Positions 1 to 12,240 are shown, counted from the first letter of the stretch. The stretch: 64,000 nt of DNA from Sipunculus nudus (GCA_026874595.1 CM049307.1:48333678-48397677), one strand, 5' to 3'. A program made the numbers and translations. Notes: generated by a model not told the origin, from the sequence alone.

Positions 1-459
1 GCAAGTACGTTCAACATGCAGTAAGATTTTGGTATGTTAAAAACTGTTTCAATCGATTTATAAACCTAAACAAAAAGCCAATAAATGCAAAATTATAATT
101 TTTTTGCAAGTACAACAAACGTAAAAACAGCAATACAGTTAATCTTCTTATTGTATAATTTAAACTGTATGTAAAATAATATTTAGCTTGATCAGATTAC
201 GATCTGGATATTTGATATTTGGATACTCTTTTTTTAACTATATTTTATATACCTAACGATTCAGCAATCAGGAATTTAAAACTAAAAAGCGCACATACTT
301 TAAAGAAAGTCCTCGCAGTCTGAAGAATAAAGTAAAAGTGTTTGTCAACACTGTCATGCCTGAAAAAAATAGTAATGTGTGCCAGTTGTGTTTTCTTATT
401 ATGAGCATGTCATGCTCACCATATATGGGTGAACATTGTTTTAAATGAGAGGCTAGTAC
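1..459. other. AT-rich non-coding flank, nothing recognised
   Basis: I see only AT-rich sequence with short poly-T and poly-A runs. The one open frame here (268-465, minus) has no recognisable domain and the composition expected of chance. Confidence 0.6.
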
Positions 460-794
460 AGCCAAAATAAGAAAGTATGGTTCTCAGGCACTTTTTTTCA
501 GAAATCAATGCGGGCGGGCGGTTTTTTTATTTTTAATTTTTTGCTATGTTTCGATAAAAATGACAAATGATTATAGGGAAAAGCATGATAGTAACAGATT
601 TATTTTGCTAAACAAGTAAAAGCCCTAAATAAAAAAGGAAATTGTATGATTTTTATCTCCTTGAAAGAAATGTCCGAGCGGTTGCAGCACAAAATTGGTA
701 AGTTTCTATTGAAAATCAAAATAAAATTTTTTGATGCGGGGGTTTAAAATTGATGCAGGCGGTGCCTGAGAACCATACCTTTTATTTTTTTGCC
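460..794. mobile_element. Harbinger-like non-autonomous MITE, copy 1
   Basis: The ends are inverted repeats. The left end reads (A/G)GCCAAAA followed by TATGGTTCTCAGGCAC, and the right end is its complement, GTGCCTGAGAACCATA, then TTTTTGCC. A G/C-rich GCGGGCGGGCGG block lies just inside each end. The flanks are TAC on the left and TAA on the right, which fits a decayed 3-bp TAA target duplication. A 3-bp TWA duplication and ends starting GGCC are typical of PIF/Harbinger elements. No transposase is encoded. Copy 2 at 61575-61888 shares both ends and the interior. This copy carries about 40 extra bases near 670-712. Confidence 0.75.
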
Positions 795-853
795 TAATAT
801 ATCTGCTAATGGATAATCGTGGATAACAAAAATCGTGATAGTTTCTGAAAAAA

Positions 854-1058
854 TGCAGTCTGCTCTGTATTAAATTTAGGTAAATGTGCAAGCTGTCTGT
901 ATAGTTTCTGTATACGTATGATAGCTGCCCTGTCTAAACTCTGTATATATATGCAAGCTGCTCTGTATAAACCGTATAAATACGAAGGCTCCTCTGTATA
1001 AACGCTGTATAAATGTGCAGGTTACTCTGTATAAACCGTATGAATACGAACTGTATAA
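854..1058. repeat. Tandem array, about six ~32-bp units
   Basis: About six diverged units follow one another, each with the core CTCTGTATAAA(C) and a tail such as CGTATAAATACG or GTAAATGTG. Units start near 855, 889, 921, 952, 983 and 1017. An open frame on the minus strand (876-1142) reads through the array only because the unit lacks stops in that frame. Confidence 0.75.
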
Positions 1059-1425
1059 TCCATTTTCCATACTAGAAGAGAATTGACAGAGGTTCGGGGT
1101 ATGGCAGCTGTTGGAAATATGCCTGTGCTGAAAGCTCTGCAACTATTTCCTGCAATACATGTTGTGAAGAATTCAGCAGAAAAATTGCGAACGTGACCTT
1201 TGATATAACAACATTTTTATCTAATTTCCGTCTTATCAGCGAAATTTCGTTGAAACAAGTGGACGGAATGCATAAAATTTCCACGAAGTAATCAGCATTT
1301 TATTTAATTTCCGTCCTAACAATAACATTACATGAAAGAAAGGACACGAAATGAAACCAAAACTGCTTGTGACAAGTATGTACAATAAGCATAACCTAAT
1401 CAAAAATGCAGTCTGTAACCGACCA
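1059..1425. other. Non-coding; short direct and inverted copies of AATTTCCGTC
   Basis: AATTTCCGTC occurs at about 1224 and 1304, with a GGACGGAA complement at about 1261. This could be a decayed terminal repeat of a small element, but no target duplication is visible. No gene is seen. Confidence 0.35.
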
Positions 1426-1429
1426 GCGG

Positions 1430-1745
1430 GCGTGACAAAGGTGAACGGCGGGAACTGTCAGAAACAGACCGGTCACGTGATGTCCTCCCTTGTACTCCCG
1501 AGAGGGTAGAAGATTAACCCAACAGTGATCGATTACAGCACCTGTCAAGCGGAGCAGCACCAGAGAAGAACCGCAGCAGGCGAGGGCTGCGCTGAAGCAA
1601 AACCACCAGCATGACGGCCTGCTTCAGCCACGGCGGTGATTAAAGACCCGCCCCGTCAACTTGTTCTGACGTCACTTTACGCTCCCCATCAGTATATCTC
1701 CATACAAACTCCATGGTGGCATATTCACAACGTTACAACCCCTTT
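1430..1745. promoter_or_regulatory. GC-balanced block with E-box and CRE sites, candidate enhancer
   Basis: Base composition rises well above the flanks. The block holds GGTCACGTGA (1471-1480), CACCTG, and a TGACGTCA CRE near 1658, and it lacks microsatellites. This is the look of a conserved regulatory element. An open frame (1636-1854) overlaps it but shows no domain. The call rests on composition and motifs only. Confidence 0.3.
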
Positions 1746-2465
1746 CTGGTTCACTGCCTTGCTTTTCTTTCTTAGTGTAAAAAAAAAACAAATATGGCCT
1801 GATACTGTACCTAAATTTTTACCGTTTCTGACTTCAGTGTTTGCTCGCAATTAAAATGTATGTTTTTTTTCAAAAGACGGAAAGAATTAACTCTGTATTA
1901 CTAATTTTCTCTGTTCACGTATGTAGTCCTGTAAGACTATATATTTGTTATTCTGATTGTTTCTTTAATTTTACTCTGTTTGAAATGGCATTTCTCAATT
2001 AGAATACCTTGATTCATCCAGCGACTCTGACGTTTATGACGTATATGAATTTTATTTGACTGGCCAAATTCTCTAATCCCTCCTCAGCAATACTGAACGT
2101 TTGGTTTAGGTCTAACACCAGACGTGCTCCAACACCGGCGTTACTGTGTAAGCGAGTCATTTGACTGGTTCAACTGCCTTGTTCATAATTCATGAAATAG
2201 ACGCGAGAGCGACTGGAAGAATCATGATCTGTGAAACGGTAGCCATAGACTTGCTAGTATAAAGATGTGAACTCTTACACATCGTGATTTACGTCATTAA
2301 ACCGTTTTTACCTAATTATTTCCCCCTGCTATTTTTTTAGTGGAGGTAACCGCCTCCATTTTTTAAATGCTAACTTAACTACGTATATGTACATATGAAG
2401 AATTCCATTCCGGACTACGTGACAGGGCGGTATCACACGCTTCCTCTCATTTTTATATCCTAAAA
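1746..2465. other. Non-coding, nothing recognised
   Basis: Unique-looking AT-rich sequence. No gene, repeat or RNA structure could be supported. Confidence 0.5.
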
Positions 2466-2707
2466 TCAACAAGGCCCGGTGACTACTGCACCTGCCGGTC
2501 CTGTCTGCTTAATCGTCCCCATTGCAGGGTCATGCCAGTGAGGAACCCGTTTGTGATTGAAACACGGCCGTCGGCACGGCCTTCCCATTAAGCCTGCACC
2601 CTGCGTTAGGACCGACTGTGAAAAATCTCCCCATCTCGGGTGAGATTCGAACTCACGATCTACCGGCTTCGGGTCCTGCGTTCTATCCCTGAGCCACAGA
2701 AGTCCCT
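2466..2707 (-). mobile_element. tRNA-derived SINE, family 1 copy A
   Basis: Read on the minus strand, a tRNA-like head starts near 2707. It has an A-box-like TGGCTCAGGGATAG and a B-box GAGTTCGAATCTC (complement of about 2641-2653). A central domain follows (about 2547-2593) containing CTTAATGGGAAGG and the hairpin GGCCGT-GCCG-ACGGCC. The tail ends near CCTTGTTGA. It aligns from head to tail with the plus-strand copy at 15291-15547, so both belong to one SINE family. The head is too degenerate to be a working tRNA gene. The minus-strand open frame here is a by-product. Confidence 0.8.
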
Positions 2708-3738
2708 CTGCTTGCTCTGCGGCAAATAAGTCCGTACATTTAATCTTTGAAGTTCCCCTGTCTCTGACATGCAGGTACAACACTTCTTAGAGAACATACT
2801 GCAAAACCCCGGTGCAGAAGGTCACAGTAAGTTATATTAATCAAATAGTAAGAGGATTATCAATCTGTGTTCTGTATGAAAAGCGGCCCGACAGGCGAAT
2901 ATTAAGAAGCTTGTTGAGGACCTTAAGCCTGCTGAACATCATAAGTGCAAAAGATGTCTAAATCGGTCAAAGGATATAAAATCTACAAGCCTCAAAAGTA
3001 GTATATATTTCAAATAAAGAATTTATGGAAAAGCCTTACAGTGTGTACTGCAAAAAGACGTCTTAGCGTTTGTAATGAAGGATACCCTACGAGACTGGTA
3101 CTCTTTAGAAAGACGAACCTCATAAGCAGGTAGCTGCAGGTATCAGGAATTAAGAACTGAAACAACAGCTGTAGGTTTTAGAAGGGAAATCAGATACATA
3201 TATGTATTGCATTATACAGTAAAAGGTTATTTTAACTACAGGGACACATGGCATTAAGCACAAGCCTGCAGTGCTAATAATTAAAAAAAACATTTTACCT
3301 ACTAGGGTTTCATATTATCTACTATAAGTGATGTAATTTACTAGGTATAAAAAATGTCAATTAATATTATGAATTAACAAATCTATAAAAAGATGTTGAT
3401 ATCAGTCACTGACAAATGAAAGAGACCTTGTAGGAGCGGAATGCCTTTTTGAAGGCAGCAAAAAATATAAATGTTAAATGGGTAATAGTTCTATATAGGT
3501 ACAGAGTCAATTGAACTGCAGTACTATCTACCTCCGATCTATAAATCTAATTAAGAGAAATGATAAACCTTCATCAATTTCCTCCGTTTAATTATACCAT
3601 GTGTGGATATTTCCTCTACATTTAAGCCGTGTAATTTCGAGATAGTAACAGTGGAATTTGAAATAGGGAAGGACATGATAATACATTTGATATTATCTTA
3701 AACTTATATAAACTGAGTTTAATGTATAGCAGTGGCAC
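2708..3738. other. Non-coding, nothing recognised
   Basis: AT-rich sequence with no supported gene or repeat. Confidence 0.5.
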
Positions 3739-3760
3739 GGGGGGGGGGGGGGGGGGGGGG
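3739..3760. repeat. Poly-G tract (22 bases)
   Basis: An uninterrupted run of G, flanked by GGCAC and AGATACC. It may belong to the poly-G repeat family seen at 8931 and 48109, but the GGGGYGGAT lead is missing here. Its length in the assembly is likely unreliable. Confidence 0.9.
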
Positions 3761-5085
3761 AGATACCGCTGCAATGGGCTCTAATTAAAACCGACCTTCT
3801 ACAGTTTTCAACGAAATGCATCACTCTATAATTATTCTACAAATAGCAAAGAATCAATGAAAATTTAACTTTATTAGGAGAAGTCATGTATTTAGCGCGA
3901 ATGAAAATGGACAAACCGTCAGAAAACTCTTCTCAGTCAAGTATAAACGGCAGGTTTCTCAAAATTAACAAGTGAAGTAATTACACTGCTTCCGTTGGAT
4001 AAAAGTGTGCGCAGGACCTCGATGGGAGCAATCACAGATATCTGACTTAAGCAGACGACATAAACCCAAGAACAATCCGGTCTGTACATAAAGTTACACT
4101 GAAACCTTGATTAGAGTAATCAAGTTGGGTTTCTAAATCACTCCGAGCAATCAGAAAACGTGGACAATGAGGAGAGGAAGAAGAATCGAATCGGCAGGAG
4201 TTAATGTTAATCCAACTCTGCAAGGGACCTAGTAATAAAATCTCAAGTATTCACCCATATTTCTTCAGGATCCATATGACGAAGAATATCCATTAACCTT
4301 TGACCTTCTGTGTGTGTTATGGCATTTCCCCCAGCAGGCCGATGACGTCTCAGAAAGTGTTTCATATGAAAGGCTAACTATACCGAGAGCAGCAGCCTGC
4401 TGTTATCCAAAGGGGGGCTAAAAGTTCGCCTGAAATATCCAGAGCAATGGAAAAAAACAGAAGTCATTTCCTTTAAAGGGTCTTGGTGGCCACAATTTAT
4501 GTGACACTTTTGTCCCTTCAGAAAATAAACGAGTCCCTTTCCCATTACTCTGGAAAATGAGGTCAGGCAATTGGTGGGGACACGGGCAATATTTTTTTTC
4601 TCTGCGGATACAGCGTGTTCTTTAGACAGCACCCCTGGATCCTCTGGTGTATCATAAACTATAGTTCTTCAAAGGAAAGAAAAATGAGTATATTTCTTAA
4701 TCTCTGAGGCAGATGTGACATCGGAGGCGGCTGGGAGTCAATGCCCTTCCCCTTATACATCCGATAAGTGAAGACACTAGCGAACCCGCCACAGTATTTG
4801 CAATAATTCAATTCATGTCTCCTTACGGATTTCTAAGACAAATTTTATATGGCTCTCCGTCCAAAACTCTACTCCCTACTATTTACGAAAAACAAGGTAT
4901 ATCGGGAAATTTCAGTTGACATAAACAGGGTTTTAAAGATTGTTTTCTGTTTATTCTTTTTGGATGTATCACCCGGAACAATGACCTAAGTCACATCCTT
5001 AATCTCCATAAATGAGCAATTATCGGGACCATTTCCCATGTTGACAACTGGAGTAATTTAGTTTTCTTGTCTTCTAAAAAAACCT
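3761..5085. other. Non-coding; one imperfect hairpin near 4102-4132
   Basis: TTGATTA and TAATCAA flank a 3-base spacer, and outer GAAAC/GTTTC arms pair with a four-base bulge, so a bulged hairpin could form. The rest, including the minus-strand frame at 4378-4632, shows no domain. Confidence 0.35.
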
Positions 5086-5089
5086 TTTG

Positions 5090-5270
5090 CTTTGTCTTTT
5101 CTTGAAAGGCTAAAAAGCTTTTCCACGTGCAATCGGAGGCCACATTAAACAGCCCGGAGATAATTACATGTTATTTACTTTTGCTCCGTGCCTTTAATGA
5201 CTGGAGTGTAATTCTGAAGATTAAACCTGTTCTCCTATAAATAAGAATAAGGAATCGTGTTTACCAATAT
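5090..5270. promoter_or_regulatory. Candidate regulatory block with homeodomain-type sites
   Basis: Contains CCACGTG, GATAATTACATG, TTTAATGAC and GTGTAATTC in a balanced-composition stretch without simple repeats. This site density resembles animal developmental enhancers. No conservation data are available. Confidence 0.25.
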
Positions 5271-6396
5271 CTGGAAGAAGTGCATGTAGTTCTGAACGAA
5301 ACAAGGTGATGAAAGTGTGGAGAAAATCAAGGCACGTCGATTTACCATTAAGGGCAGCACGGCAAGCGCATGTTAAGCATATAGAATGCAGCATTGGGAG
5401 GCGATATTGTGATGCCTAAAAACTAAGGGAAAATTACTTTCTTGATGTACTAGTGCGACGTCCAGACAAAGTGAAATAAGAATACAAATAGGTCTGAACT
5501 GTATACTCTATATTTCAGTCTGAAAAAAATGTACAATCTTACTATATATTTCAGAATTAAAATTTGCACACTATTGGTGGGTCTGGACATTTGGTGTCCG
5601 TATCGAATTCCGACAGCTTTTGTTAAGACAGCAGTCTCTGCTCTACATTCTTAAACTTTGTTTCAAAGGCTACGTGCAGATATCGGCTTTCAGGGACAAA
5701 ATCTGACATTTATTTTATAAAGGTTTTGGCAATACCTGGCAATACCTTGTGATTGAAGATGAAGGTAACCGTTTGCCAGAATATGTCATTTTACGCCTTC
5801 TGGAATTCATGGTTAGACGCACAGGACTAGGAATAATTAATAGGTTATAACATGTCGTTAAGACATCGGTGCAAATCTCTTAAACTCAATCGAGATTTTC
5901 ATATTTTGCCTTTGAGGCTATGTAGGCGTTCAAACCGGAAAGTTCAGGCACCAGTAAATGTGCTACTGAGGGGAATATGATCATTCCTAGAAACAAAAAT
6001 TCTAGACTGCACTTCTAAGTGTTAATTACAGACTAATTTCTTCACTTAAAAGACTGGCATCGGGACAGGAAAGAGCTCTGCCTGTATTTTGCTCCATGTC
6101 TTGAAGGCTGGATAGGTATAGAACGAGGCATCTCAGGCCGCGCTGGCAAACATTGAGGCCTCAGAGAGCACCGTGTTAGTGCGTGTCCCGTGGCAGGATT
6201 TAAACACACGCTGGGGGATGGTGAACCATGTTTATATCATTACCTGTCCGTGTATATGACACCCGCCTGTGTTTTATTTCCCATAAAACTATTCTCCCGA
6301 ACACTGACATGGAAACTGTATTAACTGGAGCCAGTCTATTGGTGCATATGGCCCTAAGACTGACGTCCTACACATTCTGTGCATTTCCCTATGTGT

Positions 6397-6398
<2 letters not shown>
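5271..6398. other. Non-coding, nothing recognised
   Basis: No supported gene or repeat. The plus-strand frame at 6228-6506 ends in translated (TA)n and is not a gene. Confidence 0.5.

Positions 6399-6464
<66 letters not shown>
6399..6464. repeat. (TA)n microsatellite
   Basis: About 33 TA units with one G interruption near 6454. Confidence 0.98.
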
Positions 6465-6885
6465 AGGGTTATTCAAATTTATTTAATTTACTTAACAAAG
6501 CAATGAAGATGACAAAGATAAAGGAACGGCACTTCACATCTTAAATCTGTTTTCAGACTATGCAGCTTTTAATATAGTGCGCCCTGGTTGTGGAAAGAGC
6601 ACTAGCTGGATTAAGGACTACTAGTTTCTGTTTTTGTTATTTTGGTGATAATTAAAGGAGCATGATAAAGACTAGACTATAGGGGCGTTTCTCTGGTATG
6701 GTATCCAGTCAAACTGGAGAATTTTCGCTGGTAGTTTCGTTCCCATTTGTTTAAAATGTTTGTCCGCTACATAGATAGTTGATCTCAAACAGAATAAAAA
6801 CGATTCACCGGGGACATTAAGCATATATTCAAAACAATCAAATTATGCATGGAGCCGGAGTTTCAACCATCCATTGTCCAACTTA
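6465..6885. other. Non-coding, nothing recognised
   Basis: AT-rich sequence without a supported feature. Confidence 0.5.
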
Positions 6886-7170
6886 TGTGAACATCAAGCC
6901 GGGTGATTCAGCGTTTAATAACTCTCTCCCTATCTCTTTCTGAACCATCCACACAATTAACGGCTCCGTTTTTCGCCGTTTTTCTGTCACTTAATTAACG
7001 GCAAGTGACGCTGATTGTTTTATATTTCCCGGGAATCAATTAAAAAATAATAAATGGCCATCATTTAATGATAAAGGATTCCGGCACTCTGTTATTGCTT
7101 TACGCCTCTGCGCCTTTAGAATTTTACTGAAATTATTCAAGGTTGAACGGTTTTCGACAGGTTTTGCGTC
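6886..7170. promoter_or_regulatory. Candidate conserved enhancer rich in homeodomain and SOX sites
   Basis: Packed with transcription-factor-like words: CACTTAATTAACGG, GATTGTTTTA (SOX-like), TTCCCGGGAA (Grainyhead/STAT-like palindrome), AATCAATTAAAAAATAATAAATGG and CATTTAATGATAAAGG. There are no repeats and no open frame. Density and order resemble non-coding elements around homeobox genes. This is inferred from motifs only. Confidence 0.4.
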
Positions 7171-7229
7171 ATATAAAGTTAACAGAGAGCAAATATAATC
7201 CTTTCATTTGCGTCCCAAGTACAGCCCTG

Positions 7230-7253
7230 ACTCTCTCTCTCTCTCTCTCTCTC
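7230..7253. repeat. (CT)n microsatellite
   Basis: About twelve CT units. Confidence 0.95.
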
Positions 7254-8930
7254 ATGTTTTCCCTCCTATAGCTACAGCTGTGTCAGCTCTGTCATTTTAT
7301 CAGATTGGGAACCGATATTTTTCCGAGAGTGGCTCTGACAATCTTGTGACAGAAGTTTCATATCGTTAGACATCCATGTCGTAAGATATTATATTAGGTT
7401 CAGTATTGGTCACAGGCTGAAGTAATGGTGTTGCACCGTGTGAGGGTCCGCACTGATCAGATAATATCAGGTCCCTTGGACGAAACGCATGGTGCCATTA
7501 AATATTTTCAAAGAAAGATAATTAATCTCGTCGGTGCTCCTCCTGACAAAAATACCAACTTTTATTTATCCAGACATAGGCTCAGCATATATATGTGTGC
7601 GTGGTTCATGACCTTTGAAACATAAAGGAGAAAGTTCACTGTCAAATACAGTATAAAAACATGGTGTAACACATAATTAGATATCCATATCATTAGGTCC
7701 CTACGATAATGCGAGAAGTTGGCCGTGTTAAAAAAGCCCTAACCCGCACAACCAAACCATCTGCGCGGTTTTATTCTTTTGCGGGTGCTGTCATCGGAGT
7801 ATTTTAGTGTTGCATCCTCGTGGCCTTATCGACTCCAAACCGGTCATGGGGGTGCCATTTTGAGTAACACACTAAAATCCGGATGTTACAGGTTGCATAA
7901 CGGAAACATGGGTACTCCTCTAGCACAAATTGCTAGATCCGAGTTGACAGCAAATATATGTTACCGTTTAACATTTAGATTTGTGTGTGTTTTTTGCCAT
8001 GCAAGAAGATATATGATAATGCCGAATTCCATGTAGTCGCGTAGGTAACACATTATAAATTGATGTGGGAAATTCAGAGGAAGTCTTATTTTGGTTTATA
8101 GATAGGACTTACGGCATTAAATCGCTCTTCCCCGAGCACTATGTTATTTAATGTATGTAAACAGGTCTACGCGATAACCAGGGTATTCCAAGTTCGAATG
8201 TTGAAAAGAGAGAAAAAAATGTTGACGAGCTAAATACATAGGCAGATTTACTGTGGGGTATTTTTTCATGCGATAGATCTTTCTGAATACAAAATGAAAT
8301 GGAACTAGGCATGAATAATGTAGAATAACACAGTGGCTTTAATACTGGCTCCCACCATTAATGAAACCGCCCTGACCATATAGAGCCCACGTTAGAGGGC
8401 TCATTACGTTCTTGTGCATGACCATACACTGGGGTGAGCCACTTCCGCCCTACATCAACCCGGCCTTGTTACACCCTTTGTAAAAAAACACTGCCCGTTT
8501 GAGAAGAAAAATTAAGGGATGGGCTGTGTTTCATGTCTACTGACACTACTGAAGGTTTAAAAGGTTTAAATATTCGCTAATGCTTGCAGCTAGCTTTTAT
8601 TAGGTTTTGCTTCGTGTACTTCTAAAGATGGACCTTTACAATGTACTTTAGAAGGGGAGAGGGGTGCCAGATATCTGATCGTTGGTGCATATTGCATATA
8701 TTTTTAACAATGCAATAATTCTTTAACCACATAAAAAATACATTTTAAATACACTGGTATCACTTATTTAGAACCATAACGATTAATAAACTGTAAGCCT
8801 CGCAGTTATAGGAATTTTACTCGTTTGTCTCCGAAGACAAAGGTCAACGGTTAACCCACCAGAGCCTCGAAGACAAAATGGTGCATAACTTTACAGATTT
8901 GCTCTAATGACTTAACGACAGGTTACAGGG
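7254..8930. other. Non-coding, nothing firm recognised
   Basis: Two plus-strand frames (7425-7625 and 7779-8036) have no domain, no repeated codon pattern and no nearby splice sites of note. GAGCCC and GGGCTC form an inverted pair around 8383-8402. No gene is supported. Confidence 0.45.
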
Positions 8931-8978
8931 GGCGGATAAAGGACTTTATAAGGGGGGGGGGGCGAAATACCCTGGCTC
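8931..8978 (+). repeat. GGGGCGGAT/poly-G dispersed repeat, copy 1
   Basis: CAGGGGGCGGATAAAGGACTT is followed by a run of 12 G and then CGAAATACCCTGG. Lead, G run and ACCCTGG close match the copy at 48109-48163. A complement-like end (GAATCCATCCCTGG) at about 9043-9056 may be the other terminus of a ~130-bp element. Confidence 0.55.
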
Positions 8979-9874
8979 AAATGAAGATCACCGTGAATTG
9001 CAGGAGTTATATAATATATTGTACTCGTCCCCTGCCCGCGTGAATCCATCCCTGGCTTATGACTCCCGGAGTACTGCTAGCTCTGTACATATAAAATACA
9101 AAAAGGCTCAAAAGAACTTAATGCTAATCATTTGGTTACCTAGGTCTTCTTTAAATAGGCAGTGACTATTGGTCGACCTATCCTATAGGGCGTCTGAGTG
9201 GTGCACATATTTCCTTTATAAGGTGAACAATATTTGCTTCCCCTAACAAAAAGAAAAAGAACGTTCTGCACGCAGTATTTGTTAAATTTACTGGCTTTTG
9301 TCATTTAGGATTTTTAACGATTATTAAACGCTATGACTCATGGCCAATAACAAGATCACATGTGTGACCAGTTCCTTATAAATCAGGAGTAAACTGGTAC
9401 TAGTCATGAACGATTGCTGTACGTAGAGCGACTAAACCTAGTTTCTCCGTATAGTGGTGCCCTCCCGGGGGAGATAAAATATAATAAAAAAGAAGGGGTA
9501 AATGATAAAGACCTTTTGGACTGACATCGTCGGTGATAGTAGACCATTACAATCTTCCGTCTAAACCATTCACACCAGTGCTCCTCCTGGTTTCAACATC
9601 ATTCCCTGTTGGTGACCTTTTTCCACGAATGATTTGGTCATAGCTCCTAATTACGGTTTATTTCCGGAGGCGCGGCTCTAATATTTCTTAAGGGGTGTGG
9701 GCTGTTGAATGGATTTCTGGGTACAACAGAGTTCATGAGGAGACCGAGAGGTCTTACTTCACATATAGACGCTGAAAACAAATAGGCGTACCTCCTACTT
9801 TATTTTTCAAACCGATTTGTTCCCGACTGTTAGGCGAATAACTTTCCTGTTGTGTTTGATTGACATATGACATG
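8979..9874. other. Non-coding, possible end of the poly-G element near 9056
   Basis: Apart from the possible terminus described for the preceding repeat, nothing is recognised. Confidence 0.4.
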
Positions 9875-9882
9875 TATATATA

Positions 9883-9955
<73 letters not shown>
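9875..9955. repeat. (TA)n microsatellite
   Basis: About 40 TA units with one TTTA interruption near 9886. The YIYIYI open frame on the minus strand is its translation. Confidence 0.98.
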
Positions 9956-9957
<2 letters not shown>

Positions 9958-10149
9958 TGAAATAAAATTATATACCTTTGCGTTGATGTGGCAGAGAGAA
10001 CAATAGACACACAGAAAACGGATTTTAATTATTTATAAGTGTGAAAGAGAGGGGGAGTCTGTTTAATATGAGAGAGCTTACATTACTCACAAAAAAGAAC
10101 GGTTTATTTTAACACGAGCCTATATTGCTGCAATAAAAGCCGGCATTTA

Positions 10150-10385
10150 GGCATGCAGGCTTTCACAGGCTAGAGTGGCAAGCCGAGCCGAATAGCACTC
10201 CGTGTCGGAACCCTCGCTTGCACTTCACTTGCCGGGCATGGCATATCCAAATGAGCCCTCGGCCGCGGAGAACCACAGGCTATCGGTAAATAAACACCCT
10301 TGCCGTGCACACAATTATCATCTTCAGGCTTAATTAGACACGCAAAATGACTTTTTCTTGTCAAAATAAGCTTCCAGTCGCCTCT
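10150..10385. promoter_or_regulatory. Candidate enhancer with FOX site, GC-balanced block
   Basis: A sharp rise in GC content around 10170-10300 is followed by GGTAAATAAACACCC (an almost ideal forkhead site), ACAATTATCATC and GCTTAATTAGACACGC (homeodomain type). The minus-strand open frame at 10170-10364 follows from the GC content and has no domain. This is a motif-based inference. Confidence 0.4.
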
Positions 10386-10882
10386 TTGCCACTGATTTGT
10401 GTTGTATGTTTCACATTATGTGTTCATATACACGCAAAGAAAATATTACAGCGTGCCACTGGGACTTGCAGCTCACAATTTTAGCGGGCCAATATGAAAA
10501 TTATGCATATATGAATCCATGATATTTATCATATGGACTTATATAGAATGCCACATGCGTGCGTGTTTATTGATATTATTACTTATGATACTGGGTCTAA
10601 CCAGCGGAAAGCAATCTAACTAATGAATAATGTACTATAGCAATTTGTTGTTCCTGTGCAGACAACAGGTTTATAATGAAATATATAGATATTCAAAATA
10701 TTACAATCGATATCAGTGGTATGTCGACCGCATCTCTGTTTTCTGGGAGGTGTTGTCTGGTTTTCCGGTGGCGCTTTTACTATTAATACTATGCTATACG
10801 CGGTTATCTTTGAATTTTCTTCGATTAATGAGATTTTTAGCCAACACAAAAATAAATTTTGTCAAATGTCACGATAACATGT
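10386..10882. other. Non-coding, nothing recognised
   Basis: Overlapping frames on both strands (10616-10962) have biased, non-protein-like composition and run into a microsatellite. Confidence 0.5.
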
Positions 10883-10902
10883 ACACACACACACACACAC
10901 AC
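10883..10902. repeat. (CA)n microsatellite
   Basis: About ten AC units followed by ATATAT. Confidence 0.95.
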
Positions 10903-10988
10903 ATATATTCAGTGTCTCATCAGTTAGGTCAGTTACTTTCGGTAGACCAAAGGGTGGTCTAAATAGACAGGTTGACTTTTTAGACATG

Positions 10989-10990
<2 letters not shown>

Positions 10991-11066
<76 letters not shown>
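10991..11066. repeat. Compound (CT)n(TA)n microsatellite
   Basis: A CT run of about 32 bases passes directly into a TA run of about 42 bases. The same order occurs at 39508-39605. A small hairpin (TAGACCA/TGGTCTA) lies just upstream at about 10943-10961. Confidence 0.97.
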
Positions 11067-11068
<2 letters not shown>

Positions 11069-11870
11069 TATATCATCAGTCAAAATTATATGTCTATGTA
11101 TGTGCTAATGTGTGTATCAGTATTTCAATAAGCAGGAATATGTGGATATGCTGAAAGTTTATAAACACTGTATTTACATTTATATATGTTCTTATACATT
11201 AGTTAAGTACTTAATATGATATATGTTATTTTTAAATTTTTTTAATGAAAAATATAACAATATAATTCTATGGTTATAATTGTAACTGAAAAGAGGAATT
11301 ATTTGAATTAAGAATGCGATAAATTCATGCTTCAACATTGTCAATTTGCTTCTATATAAGCTAAAAAATCCTTATGGTTACTGAACACTCTTGAAGAGAA
11401 GCAATTTCCCTGGCTTAGTGCGATAGCATACTTTACGAAATATAAAAATGCATGGTCCAAGTCACGTGGAAACAGTCTGATGGGAGTAGACGACGAAATT
11501 GGTAATAGCCATAACGACTGTTTTTTTTTATATTAATTCAGTAAAATCGTGGACATGGGCAAAAACCGGCAGGGGTAATATCAAGCTACAACCGACGTTC
11601 CCCATTTCAACGAGTGCAAAAAGCGGCAACAAAAAGACTGTCTCCTCGAGTGTACGTACTGGTCGTATATATTCATCTTAAATCAGAGTATGTTCTCTGG
11701 TGACTAGAGAAAAATATGACAATTCATCGATTTTTTGTGTGATTTACCCGTACAGCAGGGGAACCATAAAAACAGAAGATGTTCTTATCATGTTCGGTAG
11801 TGTATGAGACCCATTCCCGTTTCTTTTCCTTCTTATGCACGCTTTTACGCTGGTCTTCCTCCTACGGATA
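11067..11870. other. Non-coding, nothing recognised
   Basis: Very AT-rich to about 11300, then ordinary. GTCACGTG occurs at 11461. No gene is supported. Confidence 0.45.
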
Positions 11871-12240
11871 TCACCATTAAAGATTAAAATGCCTTTTCTT
11901 TTCGCTTACCAGGTTTTATCATGGCATATATCCTTGGGTGGATATGGGCCTGCCGTTCTGTCACCATGGTTTCTGACCGCAATGATTTAACTGCCAACGC
12001 AGGTTTAGATCCGTTCATCACGCCCAACGGCTAGCCTGATTGGACCGCTTGATCTCCAAAGTAAGGAAAACTCTCGCCGTACATTAATTACTGCATTTTG
12101 GCTTTTTGCATGTACAGGCCAGCAGTGATAGGACGTTCTATGGCTCGCTTCTTTTTGCTGTTAACCAGCCTGTGGGAAGACGTTTTCCACATCCATCTGT
12201 TCTTTAATGAAATGTAAAGTACTGACATTGTGGAGTTACA
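11871..12240. promoter_or_regulatory. Candidate conserved regulatory block
   Basis: Balanced, repeat-free sequence with ACATTAATTACTGCATTTTG, TTTGCATGTAC (octamer-like), TGATTTAAC, TTAATGAAA and CATTGTGG (SOX-like). It contrasts with the repeat-rich flanks. No open frame crosses it. The call is motif-based only. Confidence 0.35.

Noticed and set aside
2640-2707. Possible true tRNA gene on minus
   Set aside because: A- and B-boxes are present but a cloverleaf cannot be closed, and the sequence continues into a SINE body shared with 15291-15547.
3739-3760. Poly-G run as a copy of the GGGGYGGAT family
   Set aside because: The diagnostic lead sequence is absent, so it is listed only as a homopolymer.
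9807-10010. Frames consisting of YIYIYI, also at 6228, 29309, 52024 and 54729
   Set aside because: Direct translations of (TA)n microsatellites.
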